Shown here: positions 49,418 to 59,375 of the stretch, piece by piece
Layout of the letters: each line of letters starts with the position of its first letter
How positions within the stretch are numbered: position 1 is the stretch's first letter
Assembly: GCF_004339595.1 (NCBI RefSeq)
Contig: NZ_SMFU01000013.1
Location: forward strand, 62,001-126,000
Direction: 5' to 3'
DNA from: Marinobacterium mangrovicola
GTDB taxonomy: Bacteria; Pseudomonadota; Gammaproteobacteria; Pseudomonadales; Balneatricaceae
DNA length: 64,000 nt
Translations under genes and position numbers: made by a program
Notes under the pieces: generated by a model
What the model was told of the DNA's origin: nothing
Databases searched by the model: none
Seen by the model: only the letters and a program-made list of their open reading frames with translations

Positions 49418-49447
49418 TTGACAAGTATCGATCAAAAAAAATACAGT
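49418..49447 (+). promoter_or_regulatory. Candidate promoter of the D-lactate dehydrogenase gene
   Basis: TTGACA (49418-49423), 18-base spacer, TACAGT (49442-49447). The predicted start (~49454) falls just before the PdhR operator. Confidence 0.5.
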
Positions 49448-49466
49448 ACCCCATCAGCGATGGTAA

Positions 49467-49481
49467 ATTGGTATGACCAAT
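49467..49481. promoter_or_regulatory. PdhR/LldR-type operator
   Basis: ATTGGTATGACCAAT is a perfect match to the ATTGGT-N3-ACCAAT palindrome of PdhR-like FCD regulators. It lies between divergent pdhR and the D-lactate dehydrogenase gene, downstream of the latter's predicted start, a repressing position. Confidence 0.85.
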
Positions 49482-49566
49482 TTTTCAATCGCTCCAATAA
49501 TTAAAGAAAAAGCATCCGCCAGCTACAGATTCCCGAGCTTGCGGGCCAACACGAGGTAGCGACCCC

Positions 49567-52413
49567 ATGCGTCAAGAGCACCAGGCATTTCTCGCCACGC
49601 TAGAGCAGTTCATTCCGGCGAAGCGACTGATTACCGATCCGCTGCGAACACTGGCCTACGGTACCGATGCCAGCTTTTATCGCCTGCTGCCGCAACTGGT
49701 CGTCAAGGTCGAAACCGAATCGGAGGTCGCACGCATCATCAGCGCTGCCCGCCAGCAGGAAATTGCGCTGACGTTCAGAGCCGCCGGCACCAGCCTCTCT
49801 GGCCAGGCGATCACCGATTCCGTCCTGTTGATACTGGGCGATGGCTGGAGCGGCCACGAAATTCTGGACGATGCACAGCGCATCAAGCTGCAACCTGGCG
49901 TCATCGGCGCCCAGGCGAACCTGTACCTGGCCCCTTTTGGCCGCAAAATCGGCCCGGACCCGGCATCGATCAATGCCGCTAAGATCGGCGGTATTGCCGC
50001 CAACAATGCCAGCGGCATGTGCTGCGGCACCGCGCATAACAGTTACCGCACCCTGGATTCCATGCGCCTGATCCTGGCCGACGGTACACAGCTCGATACC
50101 GGCGATACCAACAGCGTTGATGCATTCCGCAACAGCCACCAAAGCCTGCTCGAAGCCCTGGATTCATTGGCGCGACTTACCCGAGCCAATGAACAGCTTT
50201 CTCAGCGGATCACCCATAAGTATCGGCTAAAAAACACCACCGGGTATGCGCTTAACTCCCTGATCGATTACACAGACCCGATCGACATCCTCCAACATCT
50301 GATGATCGGCTCAGAGGGCACGCTCGGTTTTATTTCAGAGATCTGCTATCGCACAGTGCCAGAGCACCCCCATAAAGCTTCAGCACTGGTATTTTTTGAT
50401 CAACTACAGACTGCCTGCGAAGCTGTAGCGCTGGTCAAACCCACTCCCGTCGACGCAGTGGAGCTGATCGACCGGGCGGGATTGCGCTCTATCGAGGATA
50501 AACAGGCGATGCCGGAAATTATTCGACAGCTTCCTGCGGATGCCGCCGCACTGCTGATAGAAACCCGCGCCGCCGACAAGCAAAGCCTCGGCCAGCAGAT
50601 CGAACAGATCCTGCAGGCGATTTCTGCGCTGCCAACCAGTGAACCTGTGCAGTTCACCAGCGATGCGGATACCTGCGCCCAGTACTGGGCGATCCGCAAG
50701 GGCCTGTTCCCGGCAGTCGGCGCTGTCCGTACGACGGGCACCACCGTGATCATCGAAGATATCGCCGTTCCCGTTCCGCAACTGGCCAGTGCCGTTGCTG
50801 ACCTCCACCGGCTGTTCGAACACTGGGGTTACTCCGAAGCGATCATCTTCGGCCACGCACTCGAGGGTAACCTCCATTTCGTCTTTACCCAGGCGTTCGA
50901 TAGCGATGAAGAGATCCGTCGCTACTCGGGACTTATGGATGATGTAGCCGAGCTGGTCACCGCTCGCTACGAAGGGTCCTTGAAAGCCGAGCATGGCACC
51001 GGGCGCAATATGGCACCCTACGTTGAGCTGGAGTGGGGCAAAGAAGCCTACAACCTGATGTGGGAACTCAAACGCCTGCTCGATCCTCAAGAGATCCTCA
51101 ACCCAGGCGTGATCCTCAACCGCGACCCTGGGGTCCACCTGAGCAACCTCAAACCTATGCCTGCGGCGAATACACTCGTCGATGCCTGCATTGAATGTGG
51201 CTTCTGTGAACCCACCTGCCCCTCCCGCGCTCTGACGACCACTCCACGCCAGCGCATTGCACTCTGGCGGGAAATTTCCCGCCTCGAACGCAGCGCTGAA
51301 GATCCTGCACGCCTTACCAGCCTGCGCGGTGATTACACCTACCAGGGAGAGGAAACCTGCGCAGCCTGCGGTCTGTGCTCTACCGCCTGCCCTGTTGGTA
51401 TCAACACCGGCGATCTCACCCGAGCCATTCGCCATGAACGACACCCCGAAGGTAGCCGTAGCGCCGACTGGGTTGCCAACCACTTTGGCGGCGCCAGCAA
51501 GGCCGGCAGCCTGCTCTTGAACAGCGCCGACAAAGCTCACGGCCTGATCGGCACAGCCAATATGCGCCGACTGACCGACAGCGTCAGAAAGCTCTCCGGC
51601 AATCGAGTCCAGCAATGGACCCCGGCAATGCCGACAGGCAATCCACAACGGCACAAAGATCTACCGGTCGCGGACAATTCAAGGGACAAGGTGGTGTATC
51701 TGCCAAGCTGCGCCAGCCGGGTCATGGGTCCACAGCGGGGCGCCGCTGACAGCACTCCCCTTATGGAGGTCACCGCCACACTGCTGGAACAGGCCGGCTA
51801 CCAGGTGATCTACCCCAACAACCTGGAATCGCTCTGCTGCGGCATGCCGTTCCAGTCCAAGGGGCTATTTGATACCGCGGCAAACAAAGCCGGTGAACTG
51901 AACAGGGAATTGCTGCACATCACGGAAAATGGCCGCATCCCGGTCTATTCTGACACCAGTCCCTGCAGCCTGAGGCTCGGCGAACAGCTCGACCCGGCAA
52001 TACGGCTTTATGACAGCATAGAGTTCATCGACCGCTTCCTTCTGGACCGTCTCGATATCAAGCCGGTGGACGAGGAGATCGCCCTGCACATCACCTGCAG
52101 CGCAACCCGCATGGGGCAGGCCACAAGCCTTACGCGCATCGCGTCGCGACTGGCCCGCAAGGTTGTCATTCCCGAAGGCATCGGCTGCTGCGGTTTTGCC
52201 GGTGACAAGGGGTTCAGTACGCCGGAACTAAACGCCAGCGCACTGCGCAACCTGAAGCCCCAGGTGGAACACTGCAGCGGGGGGTACTCCAGCAGCCGCA
52301 CCTGTGAAGTTGGCCTGAGCCACCACAGCGGCATCGAGTATCGCTCCATTGTGTATCTGCTGGACCAGTGTATTAAGAACAACAACCCAACGACGGACCG
52401 GGTCAGAGGTTAA
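49567..52413 (+). CDS. FAD/Fe-S D-lactate dehydrogenase (Dld-II type)
   Basis: Product of 948 aa oxidising a 2-hydroxy acid, most probably D-lactate to pyruvate, with electrons leaving through iron-sulphur clusters. Domains: FAD_binding_4 (~residues 35-215; FRAAGTSLSGQAITDSVLL, KIGGIAANNASGMCCG), FAD-oxidase C (~250-510; GHALEGNLHFVF, EHGTGRNMAPYVE), two 4Fe-4S motifs (CIECGFCEPTCP ~540; CAACGLCSTACP ~600) and two CCG domains (CCGMPF; CCGFAGDKGF). The PdhR-type operator upstream supports a lactate/pyruvate role. The name dld is used for several unrelated enzymes, so no symbol is given. Confidence 0.92.
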   Translation: MRQEHQAFLATLEQFIPAKRLITDPLRTLAYGTDASFYRLLPQLVVKVETESEVARIISAARQQEIALTFRAAGTSLSGQAITDSVLLILGDGWSGHEILDDAQRIKLQPGVIGAQANLYLAPFGRKIGPDPASINAAKIGGIAANNASGMCCGTAHNSYRTLDSMRLILADGTQLDTGDTNSVDAFRNSHQSLLEALDSLARLTRANEQLSQRITHKYRLKNTTGYALNSLIDYTDPIDILQHLMIGSEGTLGFISEICYRTVPEHPHKASALVFFDQLQTACEAVALVKPTPVDAVELIDRAGLRSIEDKQAMPEIIRQLPADAAALLIETRAADKQSLGQQIEQILQAISALPTSEPVQFTSDADTCAQYWAIRKGLFPAVGAVRTTGTTVIIEDIAVPVPQLASAVADLHRLFEHWGYSEAIIFGHALEGNLHFVFTQAFDSDEEIRRYSGLMDDVAELVTARYEGSLKAEHGTGRNMAPYVELEWGKEAYNLMWELKRLLDPQEILNPGVILNRDPGVHLSNLKPMPAANTLVDACIECGFCEPTCPSRALTTTPRQRIALWREISRLERSAEDPARLTSLRGDYTYQGEETCAACGLCSTACPVGINTGDLTRAIRHERHPEGSRSADWVANHFGGASKAGSLLLNSADKAHGLIGTANMRRLTDSVRKLSGNRVQQWTPAMPTGNPQRHKDLPVADNSRDKVVYLPSCASRVMGPQRGAADSTPLMEVTATLLEQAGYQVIYPNNLESLCCGMPFQSKGLFDTAANKAGELNRELLHITENGRIPVYSDTSPCSLRLGEQLDPAIRLYDSIEFIDRFLLDRLDIKPVDEEIALHITCSATRMGQATSLTRIASRLARKVVIPEGIGCCGFAGDKGFSTPELNASALRNLKPQVEHCSGGYSSSRTCEVGLSHHSGIEYRSIVYLLDQCIKNNNPTTDRVRG

Positions 52414-52442
52414 AACAACCTGCGCCGGCTGAGGAGAACGCC

Positions 52443-52931
52443 ATGTCATTACCTGCAATCAAGACCATCCTTTATACCTCTTCGCTGGGAGAGCACACCC
52501 GCCCGGTATTTCGCCAGGCCGTTCAACTGGCGAACAACCTCAATGCGCGCCTGCTGATGCTGCATGTGGTAGAACCGGTAGGAGAAATGGGGCGCGCTCT
52601 GATCCACACCTACCTCCCCGATGACGTGATCACTCAGATGCACGACGAAGGGATCGCCCGCGTTATGGAGCAGATGAAGACTCGCGTTGAGAAGTATCGC
52701 GATGAGGAACTAAAAGAGCTGGATCAGGAGATCAAGTTCGATGTAGAGCCCATCATTGCCGAGGGCCAGCATGCTGACACCATCCTCGCGCAAGCGGAAA
52801 AACTCGGTGCCGACCTGATCGTAATGGGCCAGGAAAACACCTTTGGCCATCACAGCGCCACTACACATCAGGTGGTAAGAAGAGCTAAGATCCCGGTCTT
52901 TGTCGTTCCCACCGGCAAGAAGTACATGTAA
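52443..52931 (+). CDS. Universal stress protein (UspA family)
   Basis: Product of 162 aa with one Usp domain (ILYTSSLGEHTRPVFRQAV at the start). The ATP-binding G-2x-G-9x-G-S/T signature is partly degenerate (MGQENTFGHHSATTHQVV), so ATP binding is uncertain. It lies 29 bases after the lactate dehydrogenase and is probably co-transcribed. Confidence 0.9.
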   Translation: MSLPAIKTILYTSSLGEHTRPVFRQAVQLANNLNARLLMLHVVEPVGEMGRALIHTYLPDDVITQMHDEGIARVMEQMKTRVEKYRDEELKELDQEIKFDVEPIIAEGQHADTILAQAEKLGADLIVMGQENTFGHHSATTHQVVRRAKIPVFVVPTGKKYM

Positions 52932-52942
52932 CTTACAGACGC

Positions 52943-52980
52943 CTGCCGGTCGACGCCCCAGGGCGTCCCGGCACCGGCAG
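52943..52980. terminator. Branched hairpin after the stress-protein gene
   Basis: Outer arms CTGCCGGT/ACCGGCAG and inner arms GACGCCC/GGGCGTC. Followed by TTTC only, so termination may be partial. Confidence 0.5.
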
Positions 52981-53016
52981 TTTCACCCGCGCGGCGCCCA
53001 ATAATAAGGACTTTGG

Positions 53017-53910
53017 ATGGACGCTTCGCTTTCGCTGTTGCTTGACCGCATCTTTCAAACCGTTTTCCCGCTGGTTGCCATCGTTGGCCTGGGCTATTTC
53101 TGTGCCCGCCGCACCCACACCGACATGTCAGTGGCAAACCGACTCAATATCGATATCTTTGCACCGGCACTGATCTTTTCGGTAATGTCGGCCAAGTCTT
53201 TCAACCCACTGGAGCACGTCGACCTGGCACTCGGCGCGTTAATCGTTGTACTTCTTTCCGGGCTGCTGGTCTGGCCTGTCTGCCGTCTGATCGGCGTATC
53301 GCCGCGCACCCTGATTCCACCCGTCATGTTTAACAATAGCGGTAACCTGGGGATTCCTCTGATTGTCCTGGCGTTCGGTGAAAATGCCCTGGCCGCTGCC
53401 GTGGTCCTGTTTATCGTGGAGAACCTGCTCCACTTCACCCTGGGGATGTTTATTCTCGACAGCCGCACTAATCTGCGGCAACTGGCGCGCAACCCGATGA
53501 TCCTTGCCAGCGTAGCCGGACTGGCATGGAGTCTGTTCGATATTCCGCTTCCTGCCGCGGTAAAGACCCCGATAGACATGCTCGGACAGATCGCGATCCC
53601 ACTGATGCTGTTTGCACTGGGGGTAAGGATGACCAGCATCGATTTTTCGAACTGGAAGACCGGTGCCTGGGGAGCAATACTGACACCGCTGAGCGGCTTG
53701 ATCGCCGCGGTGCCAGCGATCTGGTTGCTCGGCCTGGAGGGCAATGACGCTGCGTTTCTGATTCTATTCGGTGTGCTACCGCCTGCGGTACTCAACTACA
53801 TGGTTGCCGAACGCTATAACCAGGAACCGCATCAGGTGGCATCCATTGTTTTGATTGGCAATGTGGCCAGCCTGGCCGTTATTCCGCTGACTCTCGCGTT
53901 TATCCTGTAG
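53017..53910 (+). CDS. AEC-family membrane transporter
   Basis: Product of 297 aa with about ten hydrophobic helices of the auxin-efflux-carrier superfamily. Features include the NNSGNLGIPLIVLAFGE segment (~residues 107-123) and GVLPPAVLNYMVAERY near the C-terminus. Malate/malonate-type carboxylates are known substrates in the family; lactate or a related acid is suggested only by the neighbouring dehydrogenase. AAGGA precedes ATG 53017. Confidence 0.88.
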   Translation: MDASLSLLLDRIFQTVFPLVAIVGLGYFCARRTHTDMSVANRLNIDIFAPALIFSVMSAKSFNPLEHVDLALGALIVVLLSGLLVWPVCRLIGVSPRTLIPPVMFNNSGNLGIPLIVLAFGENALAAAVVLFIVENLLHFTLGMFILDSRTNLRQLARNPMILASVAGLAWSLFDIPLPAAVKTPIDMLGQIAIPLMLFALGVRMTSIDFSNWKTGAWGAILTPLSGLIAAVPAIWLLGLEGNDAAFLILFGVLPPAVLNYMVAERYNQEPHQVASIVLIGNVASLAVIPLTLAFIL

Positions 53911-53932
53911 TTGCAAAAACAGATCCATAGAA

Positions 53933-53956
53933 AAGGCCAGCCGAATGGCTGGCCTT
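53933..53956. terminator. Terminator between the convergent AEC and comEA-like genes
   Basis: AAGGCCAGCC, loop GAAT, GGCTGGCCTT; on the minus strand it is followed by TTTTC. Serves mainly the comEA-like gene. Confidence 0.85.
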
Positions 53957-53961
53957 GAACA

Positions 53962-54234
53962 CTACTCCGCGCTATCACCCGCTCCCAGGGTTATCTGGTC
54001 ACGATTTTTCTCTACCGTGGCTGGCCCTATCCCGTTAACTTCCATTAGCTGATCAACGCTGACAAAGGGCCCGAATTCATCGCGATATTCGATGATAGCA
54101 GCCGCTTTAGAAGGCCCGATTCCCTCCAGGGAACTGGCCAGCTGATCAACAGAGGCACTGTTAATATCAACCGCAAAAGCGAGAGGGGAGAAAAAGCAGA
54201 GCGCCAGAGTCAGCGCCTTCAGAATTTTACGCAT
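53962..54234 (-). CDS. Periplasmic helix-hairpin-helix protein, ComEA family
   Basis: Product of 90 aa with a signal peptide (~1-21) and a double HhH DNA-binding domain: VDINSASVDQLASSLEGIG and VDQLMEVNGIGPATVEKN. Short ComEA-like proteins bind incoming DNA in the periplasm during natural transformation; other competence genes are not in the window. Confidence 0.88.
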   Translation of the reverse strand: MRKILKALTLALCFFSPLAFAVDINSASVDQLASSLEGIGPSKAAAIIEYRDEFGPFVSVDQLMEVNGIGPATVEKNRDQITLGAGDSAE

Positions 54235-54332
54235 GTGAATGTCCTTATTCCTAGTAAGTTTTTCGTAACCATCCAGTTACCAACTGCTCAATTACTGAAC
54301 AGAAACCTACTATATCGGCGTGCTTCTCATGC

Positions 54333-54369
54333 AGCCTTTGATCTGCATCAAATCTACAGATCAAAGGCT
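54333..54369. terminator. Hairpin downstream of pyrF
   Basis: Perfect 13-bp arms AGCCTTTGATCTG / CAGATCAAAGGCT with an 11-base loop, 12 bases past the pyrF stop. A clear U-run is missing on the minus strand, so it may be a weak terminator or an RNA-stabilising structure. Confidence 0.5.
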
Positions 54370-54380
54370 TTAACGCTGGG

Positions 54381-55085
54381 TCAGGCTGACGCTACCTCAC
54401 TCAGTACCGCTTCGACTGCCCGGGCAGGATCTTCGGACTGGGTAATCGGGCGTCCCACTACCAGGTAACTTGAGCCTGCACGAATCGCATCCACCGGCGT
54501 CAGAATACGACGCTGATCTCCGGCAGCGGCCCAGGCTGGACGGATTCCCGGCGTGACCAGATCAAAGTCACCGACGATCTCTTCGCGCAGCATCTGCGCT
54601 TCCTGCGCCGAGCATACGACGCCATCAAGGCCGCTGTCTTTGGTCAGCTTAGCCAGACGGCGCACCTGCTCCAGAGGCTCGATATCCAGCCCAATCTCAG
54701 CCAGGTCAGAACGCTCCATGCTGGTCAGCACCGTCACGGCAATCAGCTTGGTATCGCCAGACACCTGCGCCAGTTCGTTCTGCGCCGCTTCCATCATCCG
54801 ACGGCCGCCACTTGCATGGACGTTGACCATCCAGACGCCCAGTTCCGCCGCTGCGCGCACTGCCTTGGCTACCGTGTTAGGAATATCGTGAAATTTAAGA
54901 TCCAGAAACAGATCGAACCCCTGCTTCTGCAAGGCTTCAACGATGGCTGGACCTTCACGAGTGAACAGCTCTTTACCGACCTTGACGCGACATTTGGCGG
55001 GATCAAGTCGCGCAGCCATCTCCAGTGCAGGAGCTTGCGCCGGGTAATCCAGCGCCACGATGACCGGTTTTTCTACTTTATTCAT
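54381..55085 (-). CDS. pyrF: Orotidine 5'-phosphate decarboxylase
   Basis: Last step of UMP synthesis. ATG 55085 gives 234 aa. The catalytic [10 protein letters not shown] (~residues 61-70) with the Asp/Lys pair and the C-terminal [10 protein letters not shown] and YLVVGRPIT phosphate-binding segments are present. It follows lapB, as in many gammaproteobacteria. Confidence 0.97.
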   Translation of the reverse strand: MNKVEKPVIVALDYPAQAPALEMAARLDPAKCRVKVGKELFTREGPAIVEALQKQGFDLFLDLKFHDIPNTVAKAVRAAAELGVWMVNVHASGGRRMMEAAQNELAQVSGDTKLIAVTVLTSMERSDLAEIGLDIEPLEQVRRLAKLTKDSGLDGVVCSAQEAQMLREEIVGDFDLVTPGIRPAWAAAGDQRRILTPVDAIRAGSSYLVVGRPITQSEDPARAVEAVLSEVASA

Positions 55086-55099
55086 TGTTACCAACCTGT

Positions 55100-56296
55100 T
55101 TATTCACCTTCCAGCCCCTGAATAGGGCGCGTGCTATCCCACTGCCGACAGGACGGGCAATGCCAGTGCAGCGTGCGGCCCGCAAAACCGCAGTGTCCAC
55201 AGCGATAAATCGGCTTACTCAACTCCAACTGCCCCGTCAGCCCCCGAAGTACGGTAAGGCTTTCTCTGGCACTGCTGGAACCATATTCGAGATGCAGATC
55301 TATCAGTCGATTAAAGCCCCGAATGGATGGCCGGCTTTTCAATTCATCCGTTATAAATTGCCCTGCAGCCCTGACGCCTTCTCGCTCACAAAGAAGATCA
55401 GTCCTTGCAAGCAGCACCGTTGTCGACGGCGCGTGCACCATACACTCTTCAAGATAGCTTTCAAACTGATCGAGGCGATTAACCTCCTTATAGCAGCGGG
55501 CCAGCAACGGAATCGTTTCCGAAACCAGCAACGGCTCCTGCTCACGAACACTGCGAAGGCGCTTGATAGCGAGCGGCCACTGACTTCGCTCCATCGCCAT
55601 CCGGGCACCAAGAAGGTTGGGACGTACACCACTGGGGTTAAACCTGAGTGCTTCTGCCAGACCGGTCTGAACCTCCTTCCAGCGTTTTCTTGCCAGGCTG
55701 TTTTCGGCCAGTTCACAACAGTATTGCGCCAACTCGCGCCCTATACGGCCCTGGCCTTCCGCTTCCAACTGACGCCCCATACGCAGCGCATCGCTCCACT
55801 CGGCCTCTTTTTCATAGAGCTTGACCAGCAACTCAAGCGCGTTGGATTTCATCTCCGCACCGGGGTTGTCGCGGATAATTTCGTGCAACAGATTTTCAGC
55901 TCGATCCAGCAGACCTATCGCTTCATAGTCACGCGCCAGCGCCATCTGAATCCGGATGAAATCGGTATGCTCCAACCCGGGGCGGGCAAGCAGAGTCTGG
56001 TGAACACGGATAGCACGATCCACATCGCCCTTGCGACGCAGCAGACGGGCAACCGCGAGATGGGCAGGAATTGTATCGGAATTGATTTCGAGCGCCCGTA
56101 TGAAGCTCTCTATGGCCTCGTCGGTACGGTCGCTCATCAGATAGTTGAGCCCCTGGAAATATTCACGGCTCAACGCTCCGTCCTGGCGCGTCTCGCTGCC
56201 GCGACTCGCGTCAGATTGCCGGGAGCGCCGACCCAGGAACCAGCCGATCCCTATGGCGGCAACCAGCAACAGCAGCAGGAGCGGATCAAAGGACAT
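55100..56296 (-). CDS. lapB: LPS assembly protein LapB (YciM)
   Basis: Inner-membrane TPR protein that regulates LpxC degradation by FtsH. It has 398 aa: an N-terminal anchor (~3-19), nine or so TPR repeats, and a rubredoxin-like C-terminal zinc site (CGHCGF...CPSC, ~residues 365-385). It acts on the LpxC encoded at 2.1-3.1 kb. Its start is 1-2 bases past lapA. Confidence 0.95.
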   Translation of the reverse strand: MSFDPLLLLLLVAAIGIGWFLGRRSRQSDASRGSETRQDGALSREYFQGLNYLMSDRTDEAIESFIRALEINSDTIPAHLAVARLLRRKGDVDRAIRVHQTLLARPGLEHTDFIRIQMALARDYEAIGLLDRAENLLHEIIRDNPGAEMKSNALELLVKLYEKEAEWSDALRMGRQLEAEGQGRIGRELAQYCCELAENSLARKRWKEVQTGLAEALRFNPSGVRPNLLGARMAMERSQWPLAIKRLRSVREQEPLLVSETIPLLARCYKEVNRLDQFESYLEECMVHAPSTTVLLARTDLLCEREGVRAAGQFITDELKSRPSIRGFNRLIDLHLEYGSSSARESLTVLRGLTGQLELSKPIYRCGHCGFAGRTLHWHCPSCRQWDSTRPIQGLEGE

Positions 56297-56297
56297 C

Positions 56298-56603
56298 TCA
56301 GGCAGAGTCTTTCAGCGCCAGGGAGCGCAGGCGATCTATCTCTTCTCGATTATGAGTAACCTTGCGCTGGGCACGGCTCAAGCGTGTTTTCAACGCCATG
56401 ATGGTCAGGCTGCTCAGCAATACTCCGCAGAGTCCGCCGGCGACAAACGCAAGAATCAACCAGAGCGACAGAGTCGCCTCAGGCAGGGTAAAGAACACCA
56501 GATCAATGCTGACCGGCTCCGTGTTATGCACGGTAAAAAGAATCCCCACTGCCAGTATCAGCAAACCGATGACGGCAGCGAGAAGGGTTTTGATCCAGTT
56601 CAC
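56298..56603 (-). CDS. lapA: LapA-domain membrane protein
   Basis: It has 101 aa with two hydrophobic segments (~residues 6-26 and 45-68) and a coiled C-terminal tail. DUF1049 family (LapA), partner of LapB in LPS assembly. Confidence 0.93.
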   Translation of the reverse strand: MNWIKTLLAAVIGLLILAVGILFTVHNTEPVSIDLVFFTLPEATLSLWLILAFVAGGLCGVLLSSLTIMALKTRLSRAQRKVTHNREEIDRLRSLALKDSA

Positions 56604-56623
56604 AGAACGGCCTCTATATCAGC

Positions 56624-56920
56624 TCAGGATTCGTCCTGAAGGCTTTGGTTTACCTGATCACGCAACTCTTTACCCGGTTTGAAGTGAGGTACAAACTTTT
56701 CCGGCAGAGGCACGGAATCACCGGTTTTCGGGTTACGACCGATGCGCGGCGCCCGGTAATGCAGAGAAAAACTGCCAAAACCCCGTATCTCGATCCGGTC
56801 CCCTTCAGACAGGGCCTCCGTCATATGATCAAGCATGGTTTTAACTGCAAGTTCGACATCCTTTACCGATAACTGAGGGTGCGCATCAATCAGACGCTCA
56901 ATCAATTCCGATTTTGTCAT
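56624..56920 (-). CDS. ihfB: Integration host factor subunit beta
   Basis: DNA-bending HU-family protein. It has 98 aa, with [20 protein letters not shown] and the arm motif [12 protein letters not shown] (~residues 56-67, the Pro that intercalates). IHF is a common host factor for tyrosine-integrase recombination, so it may act on the rnpB island. It follows rpsA. Confidence 0.98.
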   Translation of the reverse strand: MTKSELIERLIDAHPQLSVKDVELAVKTMLDHMTEALSEGDRIEIRGFGSFSLHYRAPRIGRNPKTGDSVPLPEKFVPHFKPGKELRDQVNQSLQDES

Positions 56921-56971
56921 ATCAGCTCCTCGCCGAAGTTAGGGGCCGGACCAGCGGGTCCGGCGACCTGA

Positions 56972-58651
56972 TCAGGAATCCCGTTTTTCCATCTGCGCCT
57001 TAATAAGATCACCAATGGTCGTCGGAGCTGCCTCATCGGCCTTCTCCTGGACAGACTTGAGCGCTTCTTTCTGCTCTTTGATCTCAACCTGTTTTACCGA
57101 CAGGTTAATAGCGCGATTCCGGCGATCAACACTGATGATCGCAGCTTCGATCTCGTCACCTACAGAGAGTTCACTGCTCAGATCTTCAACACGGTCGCGG
57201 GACAATTCCGAGACTTTCAGAACGCCATCTATGCCCTCAGCCAGGCTGACTGTAGCCTGACGCGGGTCCACTTCCGTTACTTTACCGGTGACAATCGCCC
57301 CTTTCGGGTTCTGATCGGCATACTCGATAAACGGATCGGAATTCATCTGTTTGATACCCAGCGCAATGCGTTCACGCTCCGGATCGATAGAGAGCACCAG
57401 CGCTTCAACTTCCTGCCCCTTGGAATACTCTTTGACCACAGTCTCACCCGGCTCATCCCAGGAAAGATCGGACAGGTGTACGAGGCCGTCGATTCCACCT
57501 TCCAGGCCAATAAAGACACCAAAGTCAGTAATCGAGCGAATAGCACCACTGATGCGATCGCCTTTCTTGTAGGTGCTGGCAAAGGCCTGCCAGGGGTTCT
57601 GTTTACACTGTTTCATCCCCAGGGAGATGCGACGACGCTGCTGATCGATATCCAGAATCATGACGTCGATTTCATCGCCGATGGAAACGACCTTGGAGGG
57701 ATGGATGTTCTTGTTGGTCCAGTCCATCTCGGAGACGTGAACCAGGCCTTCGATACCTTCAGCGATCTCAGCAAAACAGCCGTAATCGGTAAGATTGGTT
57801 ACCTTGGCGGTAACCTTGTCACCCACGGTGTAATCCTTGGTGAGCTGATTCCAGGGGTCTTCCTTCAGCTGTTTCAGGCCCAGGGATACGCGGCTGCGCT
57901 CGCGATCAAACTTGAGGACCTTGACGTCGATCTCGTCACCGATTTTGAGTACTTCGCTCGGATGCTTGACCCGTTTCCAGGCGATGTCGGTAATATGCAG
58001 CAGCCCATCGATACCGCCGAGGTCGATAAAGGCGCCATAGTCGGTGAGGTTTTTCACCACCCCTTTCAGCACCAGCCCCTCTTCCATCTTCTCAAGCAGC
58101 TTCTCGCGCTCTTCGCTGTAGACAGCTTCAAGTACCGCGCGGCGGGAGACGACAATATTGTTGGAACGGGCATCGAGCTTAACGAGTTTAAACTCAAGCT
58201 CCTGGCCCTCGAGGTGGGAAGTATCACGCAGGGGACGAACGTCAACCAGAGAACCGGGGAGAAAGGCGTTGATACCGTTCACATCCACGGTAAGACCACC
58301 GCGGACCCGGCCAGTGATATGGCCGGTGACGGTCTCTTCGCCTTCGTATGCTTTTTCGAGGACCGCCCAGGCTTCAGCACGCTTCGCCTTTTCACGAGAA
58401 AGCTGGGTGGAGCCGAAGCCATCTTCAAGCGACTCAAGCGCTACCCGGACCTCGTCTCCAACCTGAAGGCTGACTTCGCCCTGCTCGTCACGGAACTGCT
58501 CCAGGGGGATCACCCCCTCCGACTTAAGCCCCGCATTAACGATAACAAAATCGTTATCAATCGCGACTACCGTGCCCGTAACGATCGATCCCGGCGCCAT
58601 GTCCAGGTCTTTCAGGCTTTCCTCGAACAGCTCAGCAAAACTCTCGCTCAT
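56972..58651 (-). CDS. rpsA: 30S ribosomal protein S1
   Basis: mRNA-binding protein with six S1 domains. ATG 58651 gives 559 aa ([20 protein letters not shown]). Repeats with the GxVxxxxxFGxFVxL pattern are visible, e.g. [20 protein letters not shown] and [16 protein letters not shown]. It lies 28 bases after cmk, the classical cmk-rpsA-ihfB order. Confidence 0.99.
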   Translation of the reverse strand: MSESFAELFEESLKDLDMAPGSIVTGTVVAIDNDFVIVNAGLKSEGVIPLEQFRDEQGEVSLQVGDEVRVALESLEDGFGSTQLSREKAKRAEAWAVLEKAYEGEETVTGHITGRVRGGLTVDVNGINAFLPGSLVDVRPLRDTSHLEGQELEFKLVKLDARSNNIVVSRRAVLEAVYSEEREKLLEKMEEGLVLKGVVKNLTDYGAFIDLGGIDGLLHITDIAWKRVKHPSEVLKIGDEIDVKVLKFDRERSRVSLGLKQLKEDPWNQLTKDYTVGDKVTAKVTNLTDYGCFAEIAEGIEGLVHVSEMDWTNKNIHPSKVVSIGDEIDVMILDIDQQRRRISLGMKQCKQNPWQAFASTYKKGDRISGAIRSITDFGVFIGLEGGIDGLVHLSDLSWDEPGETVVKEYSKGQEVEALVLSIDPERERIALGIKQMNSDPFIEYADQNPKGAIVTGKVTEVDPRQATVSLAEGIDGVLKVSELSRDRVEDLSSELSVGDEIEAAIISVDRRNRAINLSVKQVEIKEQKEALKSVQEKADEAAPTTIGDLIKAQMEKRDS

Positions 58652-58679
58652 CACCCTCGGTCCTCAAAATGGGGCCGCG

Positions 58680-59375
58680 TCAGCGCAACCCTCTATGTCT
58701 CGCTTCGTCCAGCACCGCCAGCAGAACCTCGTCGATCGTCATCTTGGTGGAATCAAGAATAATTGCATCAGGCGCCGGTTTCAGGGGAGCGACGGCTCGA
58801 TTCATATCGCGGTCGTCACGTGCCCTGATATCGTCCAGTATTGCTTCAAGGCTAGCACCCAGCCCCTTGCTAATCAACTGGTTATAACGGCGACTCGCAC
58901 GCTCTTCCGCACTGGCGTCAAGATATATTTTTAAAGGCGCCTCAGGGAAGACTACGGTGCCCATATCCCGGCCATCTGCGACCAGGCCCGGCGCATGCAC
59001 AAAATCACGCTGACGGCTCAGCAACGCTTCGCGCACCGGGCCCAGGGCGGCTACGACGGATGCATCGGCCCCCACCTCTTCGGTGCGGATCGCCAGAGTG
59101 ACCTCTTCACCTTCGAGTACGATCTGGAGTTCTTCATCCTGCTCTCCGGCGATAAATTTCACATCCAGATGAGCGGCCAGAACCACCAGCGCTTCGGTGT
59201 CATCCAGACTGACGCCATGATGGCGTGCAGCCAGCGCGGTCAGGCGGTAAAGGGCGCCACTGTCGAGCAGATGCCAGCCCAGCGAACGCGCCAGCAATTT
59301 ACAGAGCGTTCCCTTGCCGGAGCCACTTGGACCATCAACAGCAATTACGGGGACCTCTTGTTCTCGGCGGGACAT
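58680..59375 (-). CDS. cmk: Cytidylate kinase
   Basis: Phosphorylates CMP/dCMP. It has 231 aa, with the P-loop [14 protein letters not shown] (~residues 13-26) and [13 protein letters not shown] (~130-142). The ATG overlaps the tyrA-aroA stop at one base. Confidence 0.97.
   Translation of the reverse strand: MSRREQEVPVIAVDGPSGSGKGTLCKLLARSLGWHLLDSGALYRLTALAARHHGVSLDDTEALVVLAAHLDVKFIAGEQDEELQIVLEGEEVTLAIRTEEVGADASVVAALGPVREALLSRQRDFVHAPGLVADGRDMGTVVFPEAPLKIYLDASAEERASRRYNQLISKGLGASLEAILDDIRARDDRDMNRAVAPLKPAPDAIILDSTKMTIDEVLLAVLDEARHRGLR

Noticed and set aside
50404-51654. 416-codon minus-strand frame inside the lactate dehydrogenase gene
   Set aside because: Shadow of the plus-strand gene, whose FAD and Fe-S motifs are unmistakable.
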